Shown here piece by piece: positions 51,227-59,068 of a stretch of 64,000 bases of DNA (position 1 is its first letter; each line of letters begins with the position of its first letter). The DNA comes from Streptomyces coeruleorubidus (GTDB taxonomy: Bacteria; Actinomycetota; Actinomycetes; Streptomycetales; Streptomycetaceae), in the NCBI RefSeq assembly GCF_008705135.1, contig NZ_CP023694.1:3410001-3474000 (forward strand). The letters are read 5' to 3'. The notes under the pieces were generated by a model, which saw nothing but the letters and a program-made list of their open reading frames with translations, had not been told where the DNA came from and made no database searches. Both the position numbers and the translations under genes were made by a program.

Positions 51227-53128
51227 ATGAGGCCTTCCCCCCTGCACCCCGCCCGGGTCTACCGGCGCAGCGGCATCCACGACCCGGTCCTGCGTCGCGG
51301 CTACGAGGCATGCCGCCGCGCCACCCGCGCCAGGGGCGAGATCGAGTACGCCGTCTCGCTGCTGCTGCCGCCGCCGCTGCGGATCGCAACCTGGGCGTTG
51401 TACGGCGCCGGGGTGACGGTGGACTGTCTGGCGGACACAGCGGGTGTAGCGGACATGACGGAGCCGCCGGACATGAAGGACGCCGGACGCGCCGAGCGGC
51501 TGGAGGCGTGGATCGCGGCATTCGACGCCGACCTGCGCGACGGCCGCAGCACCGACCCGGTACGGCAGGCGTTGATCCACACCATGCTCACGTGGAACCT
51601 GCCGCCGGGATTCATGCACACCCAGTTCGAGCAGCTGCGCCTCGACGTCCACGGGCGCCGGTTCGCCACCTGGCAGGAGTGGCGACGCTACAACAGCCTG
51701 GTCACCACCCCGTTCGTGCTGCGCGCGGCCTCGCTGATGATGCGAGTCGCCGGCCTGTCGGCCGAACCCGAGGCGATCGCCTCAGGCGTACCGGACGCGG
51801 CGGTGGCGTGGCAGCTGGCCGTCGACGCCCTCGTCCTCACCGACGCCCTCATGGACCTCTCCGAAGACCTGGCCGACGGCCATGTGCCGCTGCCGCAGGA
51901 GGCCCTGGACGAGGCCGGCGTGCGCCGCGCGGACCTGCTGGAGCGGCGCAGCACCCCGGCCTTCGAGGAGCTGGTGCGCCGCCTGGCCGACCAGGCCGGT
52001 GGCTGGCTGGACCGGACACCGGTGCCCCCCGTGCTGCACCCCGCGGTCGGCATCGCGCTCGGCGCCTACACCGAGCTGTACCGGCTGCGCCTGGGGGCCG
52101 CCGCTGACGACCCGGCCGCGCTGCTGCACCGCCGCCCGGCCCTGCCGGCAGGCGCCCGGCTGCGCGTGCTGCTGCCCGCCCGGGCGCGGGCCGCGATGGC
52201 CTGGGCGCTTTTCCCGTTCCCCGTACGGCCCTGCCCGCCGCCGGAACCGGCCTGTCCGCCCGCAGGGCTCGCCGGGACCGCCGAAGTGCGCTCGCCCGCG
52301 GCCGAAGCGCTCTCCCCGGCCACAGAGCGGCGACCGGTCGTCCCCCCGGCACCGCACCCGTCCGGCGCCCGCCCGCCCGGGCTGCCCGCCGGTGCCCTGC
52401 CGCGCCACGTCGCGATCGTGATGGACGGCAACGGCCGCTGGGCCACCGCCCAGGGCCTGCCGCGCAGCGAGGGCCATCGGGCGGGCGCCGACGCACTGGT
52501 CGACGTCGTCCACGGCGCCCTGGAGATCGGCCTGAAGTACCTGACCGTGTACGCGTTCTCCACCGAGAACTGGAAACGCCCGGCTGACGAACTGCAGGCG
52601 CTGATGCACGAGATCCCCCGGCAGCTGAACCGGATCACGGACGGCGCCGAGCCGCTGGACGTCCGCGTGCGCTGGGCCGGACTGCGCTCCCGCCTGCCGG
52701 CCGACGTCATCGAAGCACTCGCCGACGCGGAGCAGGTCACCCGCGACCGCACCGGGCTCACCCTGACCGTGTGCCTCAACTACGGCGGCCGGGCCGAGAT
52801 CACGGCAGCCGCGGCACACCTCGCTCAAGAGGCGGTCGCCGGGCGCATCGACCCCGCCTCGGTCTCCGAGCACGCCTTCGCCCGCCACCTGCACGTCCCC
52901 GAACTGCCCGACGTCGACCTGCTGCTGCGCACCGGAGGCGACCAGCGCACTTCCAACTTCCTGCCCTGGCAGGCGACTTACGCCGAGCTGTTGTTCCTCG
53001 ACACCCCGTGGCCGGAGGTGGACCGCCGCGACCTGTGGCACGCGATCGAGCAGTACGCCCGCCGGACGCGCCGCTACGGCTCCATCCCCCGCATCCCCGC
53101 CCAGGCGCGGCCCGCGGACAGGGCATGA
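51227..53128 (+). CDS. Fusion: squalene/phytoene-synthase-like domain plus cis-prenyltransferase (UppS-like)
   Basis: This 633-residue protein has two isoprenoid domains. Residues about 1-330 resemble the squalene/phytoene synthase fold: GEIEYAVSLLLPPPLRIATW, LYGAGVTVDCLADT (D66-x3-D70, in the place of DDxxD), and a second motif MDLSEDLADGHVPLP (D210-x3-D214), matching the family's RDxxED..G..YLP. After a Pro-rich linker (335-390) lies a complete cis-prenyltransferase (391-633): IVMDGNGRWA (catalytic Asp400), EGHRAGAD, AFSTENWKRP and RTGGDQRTSNFLPWQATYAE. The second half should extend allylic diphosphates by cis addition; the first may condense or cyclise the product head-to-head or as a terpene cyclase. 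GAGGAGG precedes ATG 51227. Fusions of these two families are not known to me. Confidence 0.85.
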   Translation: MRPSPLHPARVYRRSGIHDPVLRRGYEACRRATRARGEIEYAVSLLLPPPLRIATWALYGAGVTVDCLADTAGVADMTEPPDMKDAGRAERLEAWIAAFDADLRDGRSTDPVRQALIHTMLTWNLPPGFMHTQFEQLRLDVHGRRFATWQEWRRYNSLVTTPFVLRAASLMMRVAGLSAEPEAIASGVPDAAVAWQLAVDALVLTDALMDLSEDLADGHVPLPQEALDEAGVRRADLLERRSTPAFEELVRRLADQAGGWLDRTPVPPVLHPAVGIALGAYTELYRLRLGAAADDPAALLHRRPALPAGARLRVLLPARARAAMAWALFPFPVRPCPPPEPACPPAGLAGTAEVRSPAAEALSPATERRPVVPPAPHPSGARPPGLPAGALPRHVAIVMDGNGRWATAQGLPRSEGHRAGADALVDVVHGALEIGLKYLTVYAFSTENWKRPADELQALMHEIPRQLNRITDGAEPLDVRVRWAGLRSRLPADVIEALADAEQVTRDRTGLTLTVCLNYGGRAEITAAAAHLAQEAVAGRIDPASVSEHAFARHLHVPELPDVDLLLRTGGDQRTSNFLPWQATYAELLFLDTPWPEVDRRDLWHAIEQYARRTRRYGSIPRIPAQARPADRA

Positions 53129-53156
53129 GCCGGCGGTACCCGCCGGGGTCCGGCAG

Positions 53157-53363
53157 TCAGGCCTTTATGTGACCTTCCTTGACGGCCGTCACGAATGCCG
53201 TCCAGCCATGGGCGGAGAAGACCAGGGTGGGGCCGGGGATCGTCTTGCTGTCGCGGACGGGGACGTCGGGGTGGTTGGGGGCGACTTCGAGGCACTCTCC
53301 TTGATCGCCGCCGCTGTAACTGGACTTGTACCAGCCGGTGATGCTGCTTTCAGTGGTGACCAT
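53157..53363 (-). CDS. DUF397 family protein
   Basis: This 68-residue protein is typical of DUF397: GWYKSSYSGGDQGECLEVA, VPVRDSKTIPGPTLVFSAHG, WTAFVTAVKEG. DUF397 proteins usually pair with an XRE regulator in streptomycetes and can behave as small morphogenetic switches (BldB-associated WhiJ systems are known). Here the XRE partner is not present; the immediate neighbour is the 53379 gene. GGAGGGA precedes ATG 53363. Confidence 0.88.
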   Translation of the reverse strand: MVTTESSITGWYKSSYSGGDQGECLEVAPNHPDVPVRDSKTIPGPTLVFSAHGWTAFVTAVKEGHIKA

Positions 53364-53378
53364 GCGCGTGTCCCTCCG

Positions 53379-53639
53379 CTACTCTCCGGACTGCCGCTCG
53401 TGTCGGTGAGTGCCGCGGGCCAGTTCCTGGAGCAGCTCCTGCTCGGTCTTTCCGGTATCCCGGGCCATCTTGCGCAGCAACAGGGCGCAGAGGGCCGCCG
53501 CCCCGTCCATGAGGGCCTCGGTCGCCATGGGGTCCTCGCGCCGTCGCTCTGTCACGTAGGCCGTGAGCAGGTCGTTGCCGGAGACGTAGGCGGTCATGAA
53601 CTCGATGCCGTTACGAAGACGGTCGTAGTCGCTGGTCAT
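53379..53639 (-). CDS. Small helical protein of unknown function beside DUF397
   Basis: This 86-residue, mostly helical protein (YDRLRNGIEFMTAYVSGNDL; MDGAAALCALLLRKMARDTG) has a charged C-terminus. It has no signal peptide and no recognised domain. It is followed by the DUF397 gene after 15 bases, suggesting joint expression. Start chosen at ATG 53639; the frame extends upstream without a ribosome site. The helical, leucine-rich pattern suggests a protein-binding role. Confidence 0.65.
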   Translation of the reverse strand: MTSDYDRLRNGIEFMTAYVSGNDLLTAYVTERRREDPMATEALMDGAAALCALLLRKMARDTGKTEQELLQELARGTHRHERQSGE

Positions 53640-53673
53640 GGTCGAACCGTCCCACACGGGTGCAGCGATCGAG

Positions 53674-54276
53674 TCATCGCGAGGTGCCGCGGCGGGCATA
53701 CGCCCGCGCCGCGCGGGCGCGGTCGCCGCAGCGGGTGGAGCACCACTGGCGGCGGCCGTGGCGGAGCAGGTAGCGGGTGCAGGGCGGGGAGCCGCAGGCG
53801 GTGAGGCGTTCGGCGTCGGGTGAGGTGAGCAGGTCCGCGGCGTCGGCGGCGAGGGTGGCCAGGGCGAGGTCGACGATCGCGGTGGTGGGGTGGGGGGCCG
53901 TGCGGTAGGGGCCGGTCTTGTCGTCCCAGCGCAGCAGCGGGGCCGTGGGGACCCGGGTCATCGCGTCGTTGACGGCCGCCACGGCCGCGGGGAGGGCGGG
54001 CAGGCCTTCGGCGCGGGCGGCGAACAGCGATCTGATCTGTTCGCGCAGGGAGCGCAGTTGCGTCGCGCACATCTCCCGCATGCCGGCGTCGACCGGGGCG
54101 AGGCCGCGCTGGGTCAGCCAGTGGTTCGTCTGCGCGGGGGTGCCCAGGAGGTCGACCGTGTGCCCGCCGGGCAGCGCGATCGCGCTGTTGACGAGGGCGA
54201 GCGAGGGGTGCTCCTCCTCGCCCTGCGCGGGCGGCGGGGCGGGCTGGTCGATCACGGGCTCTTGCATACCTCTCAT
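53674..54276 (-). CDS. CGNR-type zinc-finger (ABATE) regulator
   Basis: This 200-residue protein has an N-terminal ABATE-like helical domain (SLALVNSAIALPGGHTVDLL; LRSLREQIRSLF) and a C-terminal CGNR zinc-ribbon with four Cys (ACGSPPCTRYLLRHG, QWCSTRCGDRARAARAYARR). The usual CGNR box reads CGDR here. Such proteins are putative transcription regulators. It is divergent from a metallo-hydrolase gene over a spacer with repeated CCGTGAG motifs, a likely operator. Start uncertain: ATG 54276, or ATG 54267 with AGAGG too close to it. Confidence 0.82.
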   Translation of the reverse strand: MRGMQEPVIDQPAPPPAQGEEEHPSLALVNSAIALPGGHTVDLLGTPAQTNHWLTQRGLAPVDAGMREMCATQLRSLREQIRSLFAARAEGLPALPAAVAAVNDAMTRVPTAPLLRWDDKTGPYRTAPHPTTAIVDLALATLAADAADLLTSPDAERLTACGSPPCTRYLLRHGRRQWCSTRCGDRARAARAYARRGTSR

Positions 54277-54294
54277 GGTACGGGTTGCCTGTAT

Positions 54295-54347
54295 CCGTGA
54301 GAAGCGGCTACGGTCATCTCACGGTTCGAACGCATCTATCCGTGAGG
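54295..54347. promoter_or_regulatory. Repeated CCGTGAG sites in divergent promoter
   Basis: A perfect inverted repeat CCGTGAGA (54295-54302) / TCTCACGG (54317-54324) is followed by a third, direct copy CCGTGAGG (54340-54347). They fill the 79-bp spacer between the CGNR regulator and the metallo-hydrolase gene, so autoregulation and control of the hydrolase by the CGNR protein is plausible. Confidence 0.7.
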
Positions 54348-54355
54348 TTTCTTTC

Positions 54356-55144
54356 ATGTCTGCGCTTCCCGCGACGACCGCCCCCTTCCCCGTCCGCGTC
54401 TTCGGCGGCCCGACCGCCCTCTTCGAGTACGGCGGCCTGCGCTTCCTGACCGACCCGACCTTCGACGGCCCCGGTGACTTCCCCGCGCCCGCCGTGGTTC
54501 TGACCAAGACCGCCCCCTCCGCCGGCTCGCCCGTCGAACTCGGCCCCGTCGACGTGGTGCTCCTCTCGCACGACGAGCACGCCGACAACCTCGACACCTC
54601 CGGCCGGGCCCTGCTCGCCGACGTCCCGCTCACCCTGACCACCCCCGGAGGCGGACAGCGCCTCGGTGAGAAGGCCAGGGGACTGGCCGACTGGGAGTCC
54701 GTCGAGGTGGAGCGCCCCGACGGCGGCACGGTCACCGTCACGGGCGTCCCCGCCATCCACGGACCCGGCCCCCGCGAAGAGGTCGAGCCGATCACCGGGC
54801 AGGTCGTCGGCTTCGTCCTGACCGGCGAGGGCCTGCCCACCGTCTACGTCAGCGGTGACAACGCCTCACTGGACGCGGTGAAGGAGGTCGCCGAGCGCTT
54901 CGCCCCGGTGGACACCGCCATACTGTTCGCCGGCGCGCCGCGCTTCGCGGAAGTCTTCGACGGAGAGGTGATCGTCCTGGACAGCGCCATGGCCGCCGAG
55001 GCCACGCGGATCCTCGGCGCCCGCCGGGTGGTCCCGGTCCACTACGACAGCTGGGCCCACTTCACCGAGGGCCGCGAGGAGCTTCAGGCCGCCTTCGCCG
55101 CCGCCGGGCTCGCCGACCGGCTGGACTGGGGCGGACGCGGCTGA
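54356..55144 (+). CDS. Metallo-beta-lactamase-fold hydrolase (UlaG-like)
   Basis: This 262-residue metal-dependent hydrolase has LLSHDEHADNLD as motif 2, VPAIHGPGPREE and VYVSGDNASLDAV for the metal ligands, and VPVHYDSWAHFTEGREEL near the C-terminus. It is similar to UlaG/YcbL-type lactonases. The substrate is unknown. Its promoter faces a CGNR-type regulator and probably responds to it. GAGG lies eight bases before ATG 54356. Confidence 0.88.
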   Translation: MSALPATTAPFPVRVFGGPTALFEYGGLRFLTDPTFDGPGDFPAPAVVLTKTAPSAGSPVELGPVDVVLLSHDEHADNLDTSGRALLADVPLTLTTPGGGQRLGEKARGLADWESVEVERPDGGTVTVTGVPAIHGPGPREEVEPITGQVVGFVLTGEGLPTVYVSGDNASLDAVKEVAERFAPVDTAILFAGAPRFAEVFDGEVIVLDSAMAAEATRILGARRVVPVHYDSWAHFTEGREELQAAFAAAGLADRLDWGGRG

Positions 55145-55151
55145 CCTGCCG

Positions 55152-55799
55152 TCACTTCCTCCAGAACAGGTGATGGACCACCCCACTGGGGCTCGGCACC
55201 ACATCGCAGTGGAAGCGGTCGAACAGCTCCTCGGGGGACTCCCAGAGCCGTGAGCCGGACCCGATGACCACGCCGGGCGAGACCGCCACGTGCAGCGTGT
55301 CCACCAGGTCGGCGCCGAGGAACTCCCGGATGGTGGCCGCCCCGCCGCCGAGCCGGACATCCTTGCCGCCGGCCGCCTCGCGCGCCTGCTTCAGGACGTC
55401 GGCCGGGTCGCCGCCGACGAAGTGGAACGTGGTGTCGGAGAGGGTGAACGACGGGCGCTCGTGGTGGGTCATGACGAACACGGGCGTGTGGAACGGGGGT
55501 TCGTCACCCCACCAGCCCATCCACTCGTGGTCCTGCCACGGCCCGCGATGGGGGCTGAACTTGTTACGGCCCATGATCTCGGCGCCGATGTTGTTCGTGA
55601 AGTCGCGTGTGAGGTAGTCGTCGAGACCGCGGCTCCCGCCGGGGTCGGTGCGGTTGGGCCAGCTCGCCGTGGCACCGGCCCAGGCGAACATCTGTCCTGG
55701 GTCGGCGTGGCCGAACGGGCGCTCCAGGCTCTGGTGCTCACCGGCACCGAACCCGTCGCTCGAGACGTTGAAGTTCTGCACGCGCAGTAGCTGAGGCAC
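55152..55799 (-). CDS. Dihydrofolate reductase-like family protein
   Basis: This 215-residue protein of the RibD C-terminal/DHFR-like superfamily contains RVQNFNVSSDGFGAGEHQSL, NNIGAEIMGRNKFSPHRGPW, PVFVMTHHERPSF and an NADPH-binding KDVRLGGGAATIREFL. It should be an NADPH-dependent reductase of unknown substrate. GTG 55799 has GGAGGAG upstream. It converges on the hydrolase gene with only 7 bases between stops. Confidence 0.82.
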   Translation of the reverse strand: MPQLLRVQNFNVSSDGFGAGEHQSLERPFGHADPGQMFAWAGATASWPNRTDPGGSRGLDDYLTRDFTNNIGAEIMGRNKFSPHRGPWQDHEWMGWWGDEPPFHTPVFVMTHHERPSFTLSDTTFHFVGGDPADVLKQAREAAGGKDVRLGGGAATIREFLGADLVDTLHVAVSPGVVIGSGSRLWESPEELFDRFHCDVVPSPSGVVHHLFWRK

Positions 55800-55880
55800 G
55801 ACGCTCCTCCTGTGGTCGATGAGGGTTGGACCGCTCCGGGCGGCGAATCTCATCGGTCGTCGGGAATTCCCGCCTCCGGC

Positions 55881-56246
55881 TCACCCCGACTGTGCCACCA
55901 CGTGCTCGATCACCTGCTTGAAGTCCTCGGTCGGGGAGAACTCCACGAACTCGCTGTCCTCGAGAGCCACCGGGACATGCCCGGGCGCCCAGTAGTACGC
56001 CTGGCCCGCCTTGTACTCCTCCTCGCCGGCCGGCGTACTCATCCTGATCCGGCCCTTCAGCAGGTAGCCCCAGTGGGGGCACTGGCACGCGTCGTCGGGC
56101 ATGCCCTTGAGGGCAGGGCCCATGTCCGTGCCCCGCGGCAGGCTGATGTAGCTCACCGACATGTCACCCCCGATGGGCATGGTGCGTACCTCCACGCCGT
56201 CGCCTTCGAGTGCGACAGGGGCGTCGGTCCTGGTCGCCGCAGTCAT
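55881..56246 (-). CDS. Cupin-fold protein
   Basis: This 121-residue single-cupin protein has MPDDACQCPHWGYLLKGRIR (with a CQCPHWG metal- or thiol-type motif) and YKAGQAYYWAPGHVPVALED. No catalytic role can be assigned. GGAGGAG precedes ATG 56246. It is divergent from lacI; the palindromes at 56373-56412 could influence both. Confidence 0.75.
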   Translation of the reverse strand: MTAATRTDAPVALEGDGVEVRTMPIGGDMSVSYISLPRGTDMGPALKGMPDDACQCPHWGYLLKGRIRMSTPAGEEEYKAGQAYYWAPGHVPVALEDSEFVEFSPTEDFKQVIEHVVAQSG

Positions 56247-56372
56247 GACTCCTCCGCTCCGGCCCACCAGGGCCTCGGGAAACCCTCGTACCTCCACCCT
56301 GGATCGCCGGGCCGCACCCCGCGACATCACGATCCGGTCAAGAGGTGCCCTCCGGGTCTTGATTTACCGGCG

Positions 56373-56412
56373 TGTAATCGATTCCATCCACCCGTCGATG
56401 TAATCGATTCCA
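56373..56412. promoter_or_regulatory. Twin LacI-type operators upstream of ribose operon
   Basis: Two identical copies of TGTAATCGATTCCA lie at 56373-56386 and 56399-56412, spaced 26 bp centre to centre (about 2.5 turns). Each has the palindromic core TGxAATCGATTxCA typical of LacI-family operators. They precede the lacI gene start at 56466. Confidence 0.9.
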
Positions 56413-56465
56413 CGAGCGCTTCAGCAAGTGCTCCCACGACTGATCCACAAGGAGGTGGAGCGGCG

Positions 56466-57533
56466 GTGGCCAGCATCAAGGACGTCGCTGCCGAGGCGGG
56501 CGTATCGGTCGCCACGGTCTCGCGCGTCCTGAACGACCACCCGTCGGTCAGCGCCGACGCGCGCACGCGCGTCCTGGCCGCCGTCGAGTCCCTGGGCTAC
56601 CGCCCGAACGCCGTCGCCCGCTCCCTGCGCACCGACCAGACCCACACCCTCGGCCTGGTCATCAGCGACGTGATGAACCCCTATTTCACCGAGCTGGCCC
56701 GCTCCGTCGAGGAGGAGGCCCGCGCGCTCGGCTACAGCGTCATCATCGGCAACGCCGACGAGCGGCCCGACCTCCAGGACCACCACGTGCGCAACCTGCT
56801 GGACCGGCGGATCGACGGGCTGCTCGTCTCCCCGACGGACGGCGGTTCGCCCCTGATGCTGGACGCCGCGCGGGCGGGAACGCCCATGGTGTTCGTGGAC
56901 CGTTGGATCCCGGGCGTGGGCGTGCCGGTGGTCCGGTCGGACGGCCGGGCCGCCGTGCGGGACCTCGTGGCGCATCTGTACGGGCTCGGGCACCGGCGGG
57001 TCGCGATCATCGCGGGCCCGGCGGCGACCACGACCGGACGCGAGCGTGTGGAGGCCTTCCGGGAGGCCCTCCAGGAGTACGGGCTCGGCCTCCCCGACGC
57101 CTACATAGGGCAGGGCGACTTCCAGGCCGAGAGCGGGCGCCGGGTCACCGAGGGGTTCCTCGACCTGGCCGAGCCGCCCGAGGTCGTGTTCGCGGCCGAC
57201 AACCTGATGGCGCTCGGCGCGCTGGACGCCGTACGCGCGCGTGGCCTGCGCGTGCCGGACGACATCGCGCTGGCCGCGTTCGACGACATCCCGTGGTTCG
57301 TGCACACCGATCCGCCGATCACCGCGATCGCCCAGCCGACCGGCGAACTGGGGCGGGCCGCCGTGCGCGCGCTGGCCGACCGGATCGAGGGGCGGCCCGG
57401 CGAGTCCGTCACCCTCCCCGCCCGGCTCGTCGTACGCCGCTCGTGCGGCGAGCCGTATCCGGCCTCCCCGGAGCCGGACTCTGCACAGGCCCCCGCTGTG
57501 CAGCCCCCCGCTGAGAACAGGAGCCACAGGTGA
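56466..57533 (+). CDS. LacI family transcriptional regulator of ribose operon
   Basis: This 355-residue repressor has an N-terminal HTH and hinge (VASIKDVAAEAGVSVATVSR, VLNDHPSVSADARTRVLAAV) and a periplasmic-binding-protein-like effector domain (LGLVISDVMNPYFTELARSV, FAADNLMALGALDAVRARGL, AAFDDIPW). It probably senses ribose or a relative and represses its own operon through the twin palindromes. GTG 56466 has AAGGAGGTGGAG upstream. Its stop overlaps the rbsA start (GTGA). Confidence 0.92.
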   Translation: MASIKDVAAEAGVSVATVSRVLNDHPSVSADARTRVLAAVESLGYRPNAVARSLRTDQTHTLGLVISDVMNPYFTELARSVEEEARALGYSVIIGNADERPDLQDHHVRNLLDRRIDGLLVSPTDGGSPLMLDAARAGTPMVFVDRWIPGVGVPVVRSDGRAAVRDLVAHLYGLGHRRVAIIAGPAATTTGRERVEAFREALQEYGLGLPDAYIGQGDFQAESGRRVTEGFLDLAEPPEVVFAADNLMALGALDAVRARGLRVPDDIALAAFDDIPWFVHTDPPITAIAQPTGELGRAAVRALADRIEGRPGESVTLPARLVVRRSCGEPYPASPEPDSAQAPAVQPPAENRSHR

Positions 57534-59068
57534 GCAACGCGGACGAGTTGCTGCGCATCGAGGGCATACGGAAGACCTTCCCGGGTGTGGTCGCGCTGGA
57601 CGGCGTGGACTTCGACCTGCGCCGGGCAGAGGTGCATGTGCTGCTCGGTGAGAACGGCGCGGGCAAGAGCACCCTCATCAAGATGCTCTCCGGCGCCTAC
57701 ACGCCCGACGCCGGGAGGATCCTGGTCGGCGGCGAGGAGGTGCGCATCCACGGTGCGCAGGACTCCGAGCGGCTCGGGATCGCCACCATCTACCAGGAGT
57801 TCAACCTCGTTCCGGATCTGACGGTCGCCGAGAACATCTTCCTGGGGAGGCAGCCGCGCCGGTTCGGGGTGATCGACCGGAAGCGGATGGAGGCCGACGC
57901 CGAGGCCCTCCTCGCGCGCGTGGGCGTGAAGGTGTCGCCACGCGCACGTGTCCGCGAACTCGGCATCGCGCGCCTCCAGATGGTGGAGATCGCCAAGGCG
58001 CTCAGCCTCGACGCGCGCGTGCTCATCATGGACGAGCCGACCGCCGTGCTCACCTCCGAGGAGGTCGACAAGCTCTTCGCGATCGTGCGCACGCTGCGCG
58101 AGGACGGCGTCGGGATCGTGTTCATCACGCATCACCTCGAGGAGATCGCCGCCCTCGGTGACCGGGTGACGGTCATCCGGGACGGCAGGAGCGTCGGGCA
58201 GGTGCCCGCCGCCACGCCCGAGGACGAGCTCGTCCGGCTCATGGTGGGGCGCTCGATCGAGCAGCAGTATCCGCGCGAACGGGCCGATCGCGGGGACGCG
58301 TTGCTGTCCGTCGAGGGACTCACCCGCGACGGCGTCTTCCACGACGTCAGCTTCGAGGTGCACGCCGGCGAGGTCGTCGGCATCGCCGGACTGGTCGGCG
58401 CCGGCCGTACGGAGGTCGTACGGGCCGTGTTCGGGGCGGACCCGTACGACAAGGGCGCCGTGAAGGTCGCCGGTTCGGCCGTCCCCAAGTACGACGTCAA
58501 CGCGGCGATGACCGCGGGCATCGGTCTCATCCCCGAGGACCGCAAGGGCCAGGGTCTGGTGCTGGACGCGTCGGTCGAGGAGAACCTCGGTCTGGTGACG
58601 CTGCGCTCGGCCACCCGGGCGGGGCTCGTCGACCTCAAGCGGCAGCGCGAGGCCGCCGAGCGGATCGCGGGGCAGCTCGGGGTACGGATGGCGGGCCTCG
58701 GCCAGCACGTGCGCACGCTCTCCGGCGGCAACCAGCAGAAGGTCGTCATCGGCAAGTGGCTGCTCGCCGACACCAAGGTGCTGATCCTCGACGAGCCGAC
58801 GCGCGGCATCGACGTCGGCGCCAAGGTCGAGATCTACCAGCTCGTCAACGAACTCACCGCGGCCGGAGCCGCCGTCCTGATGATCTCCAGTGATCTGCCC
58901 GAGGTGCTCGGCATGAGCGACCGGGTGCTGGTCATGGCGCAGGGCCGGATCGCCGGCGAGCTGTCCGCCGACGAGGCGACCCAGGACACCGTGATGGCAC
59001 TCGCCGTCAGCACCCCGACGACCACCACCACGACCACGACCGGAACGGAGGCCTCCCGTGGCCACTGA
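57530..59068 (+). CDS. rbsA: Ribose-type ABC transporter ATP-binding protein, RbsA-like
   Basis: This 512-residue protein has two fused ABC domains, as in RbsA/MglA. Domain 1 has Walker A GENGAGKST and Walker B LIMDEPTAVLT. Domain 2 has a degenerate loop GLVGAGRTE, signature TLSGGNQQKVVIGKW and LILDEPTRGIDVGAK. It powers uptake of ribose or a similar sugar through the RbsCB fusion, whose GTG start overlaps this gene by 11 nt. Confidence 0.95.
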   Translation: MSNADELLRIEGIRKTFPGVVALDGVDFDLRRAEVHVLLGENGAGKSTLIKMLSGAYTPDAGRILVGGEEVRIHGAQDSERLGIATIYQEFNLVPDLTVAENIFLGRQPRRFGVIDRKRMEADAEALLARVGVKVSPRARVRELGIARLQMVEIAKALSLDARVLIMDEPTAVLTSEEVDKLFAIVRTLREDGVGIVFITHHLEEIAALGDRVTVIRDGRSVGQVPAATPEDELVRLMVGRSIEQQYPRERADRGDALLSVEGLTRDGVFHDVSFEVHAGEVVGIAGLVGAGRTEVVRAVFGADPYDKGAVKVAGSAVPKYDVNAAMTAGIGLIPEDRKGQGLVLDASVEENLGLVTLRSATRAGLVDLKRQREAAERIAGQLGVRMAGLGQHVRTLSGGNQQKVVIGKWLLADTKVLILDEPTRGIDVGAKVEIYQLVNELTAAGAAVLMISSDLPEVLGMSDRVLVMAQGRIAGELSADEATQDTVMALAVSTPTTTTTTTTGTEASRGH

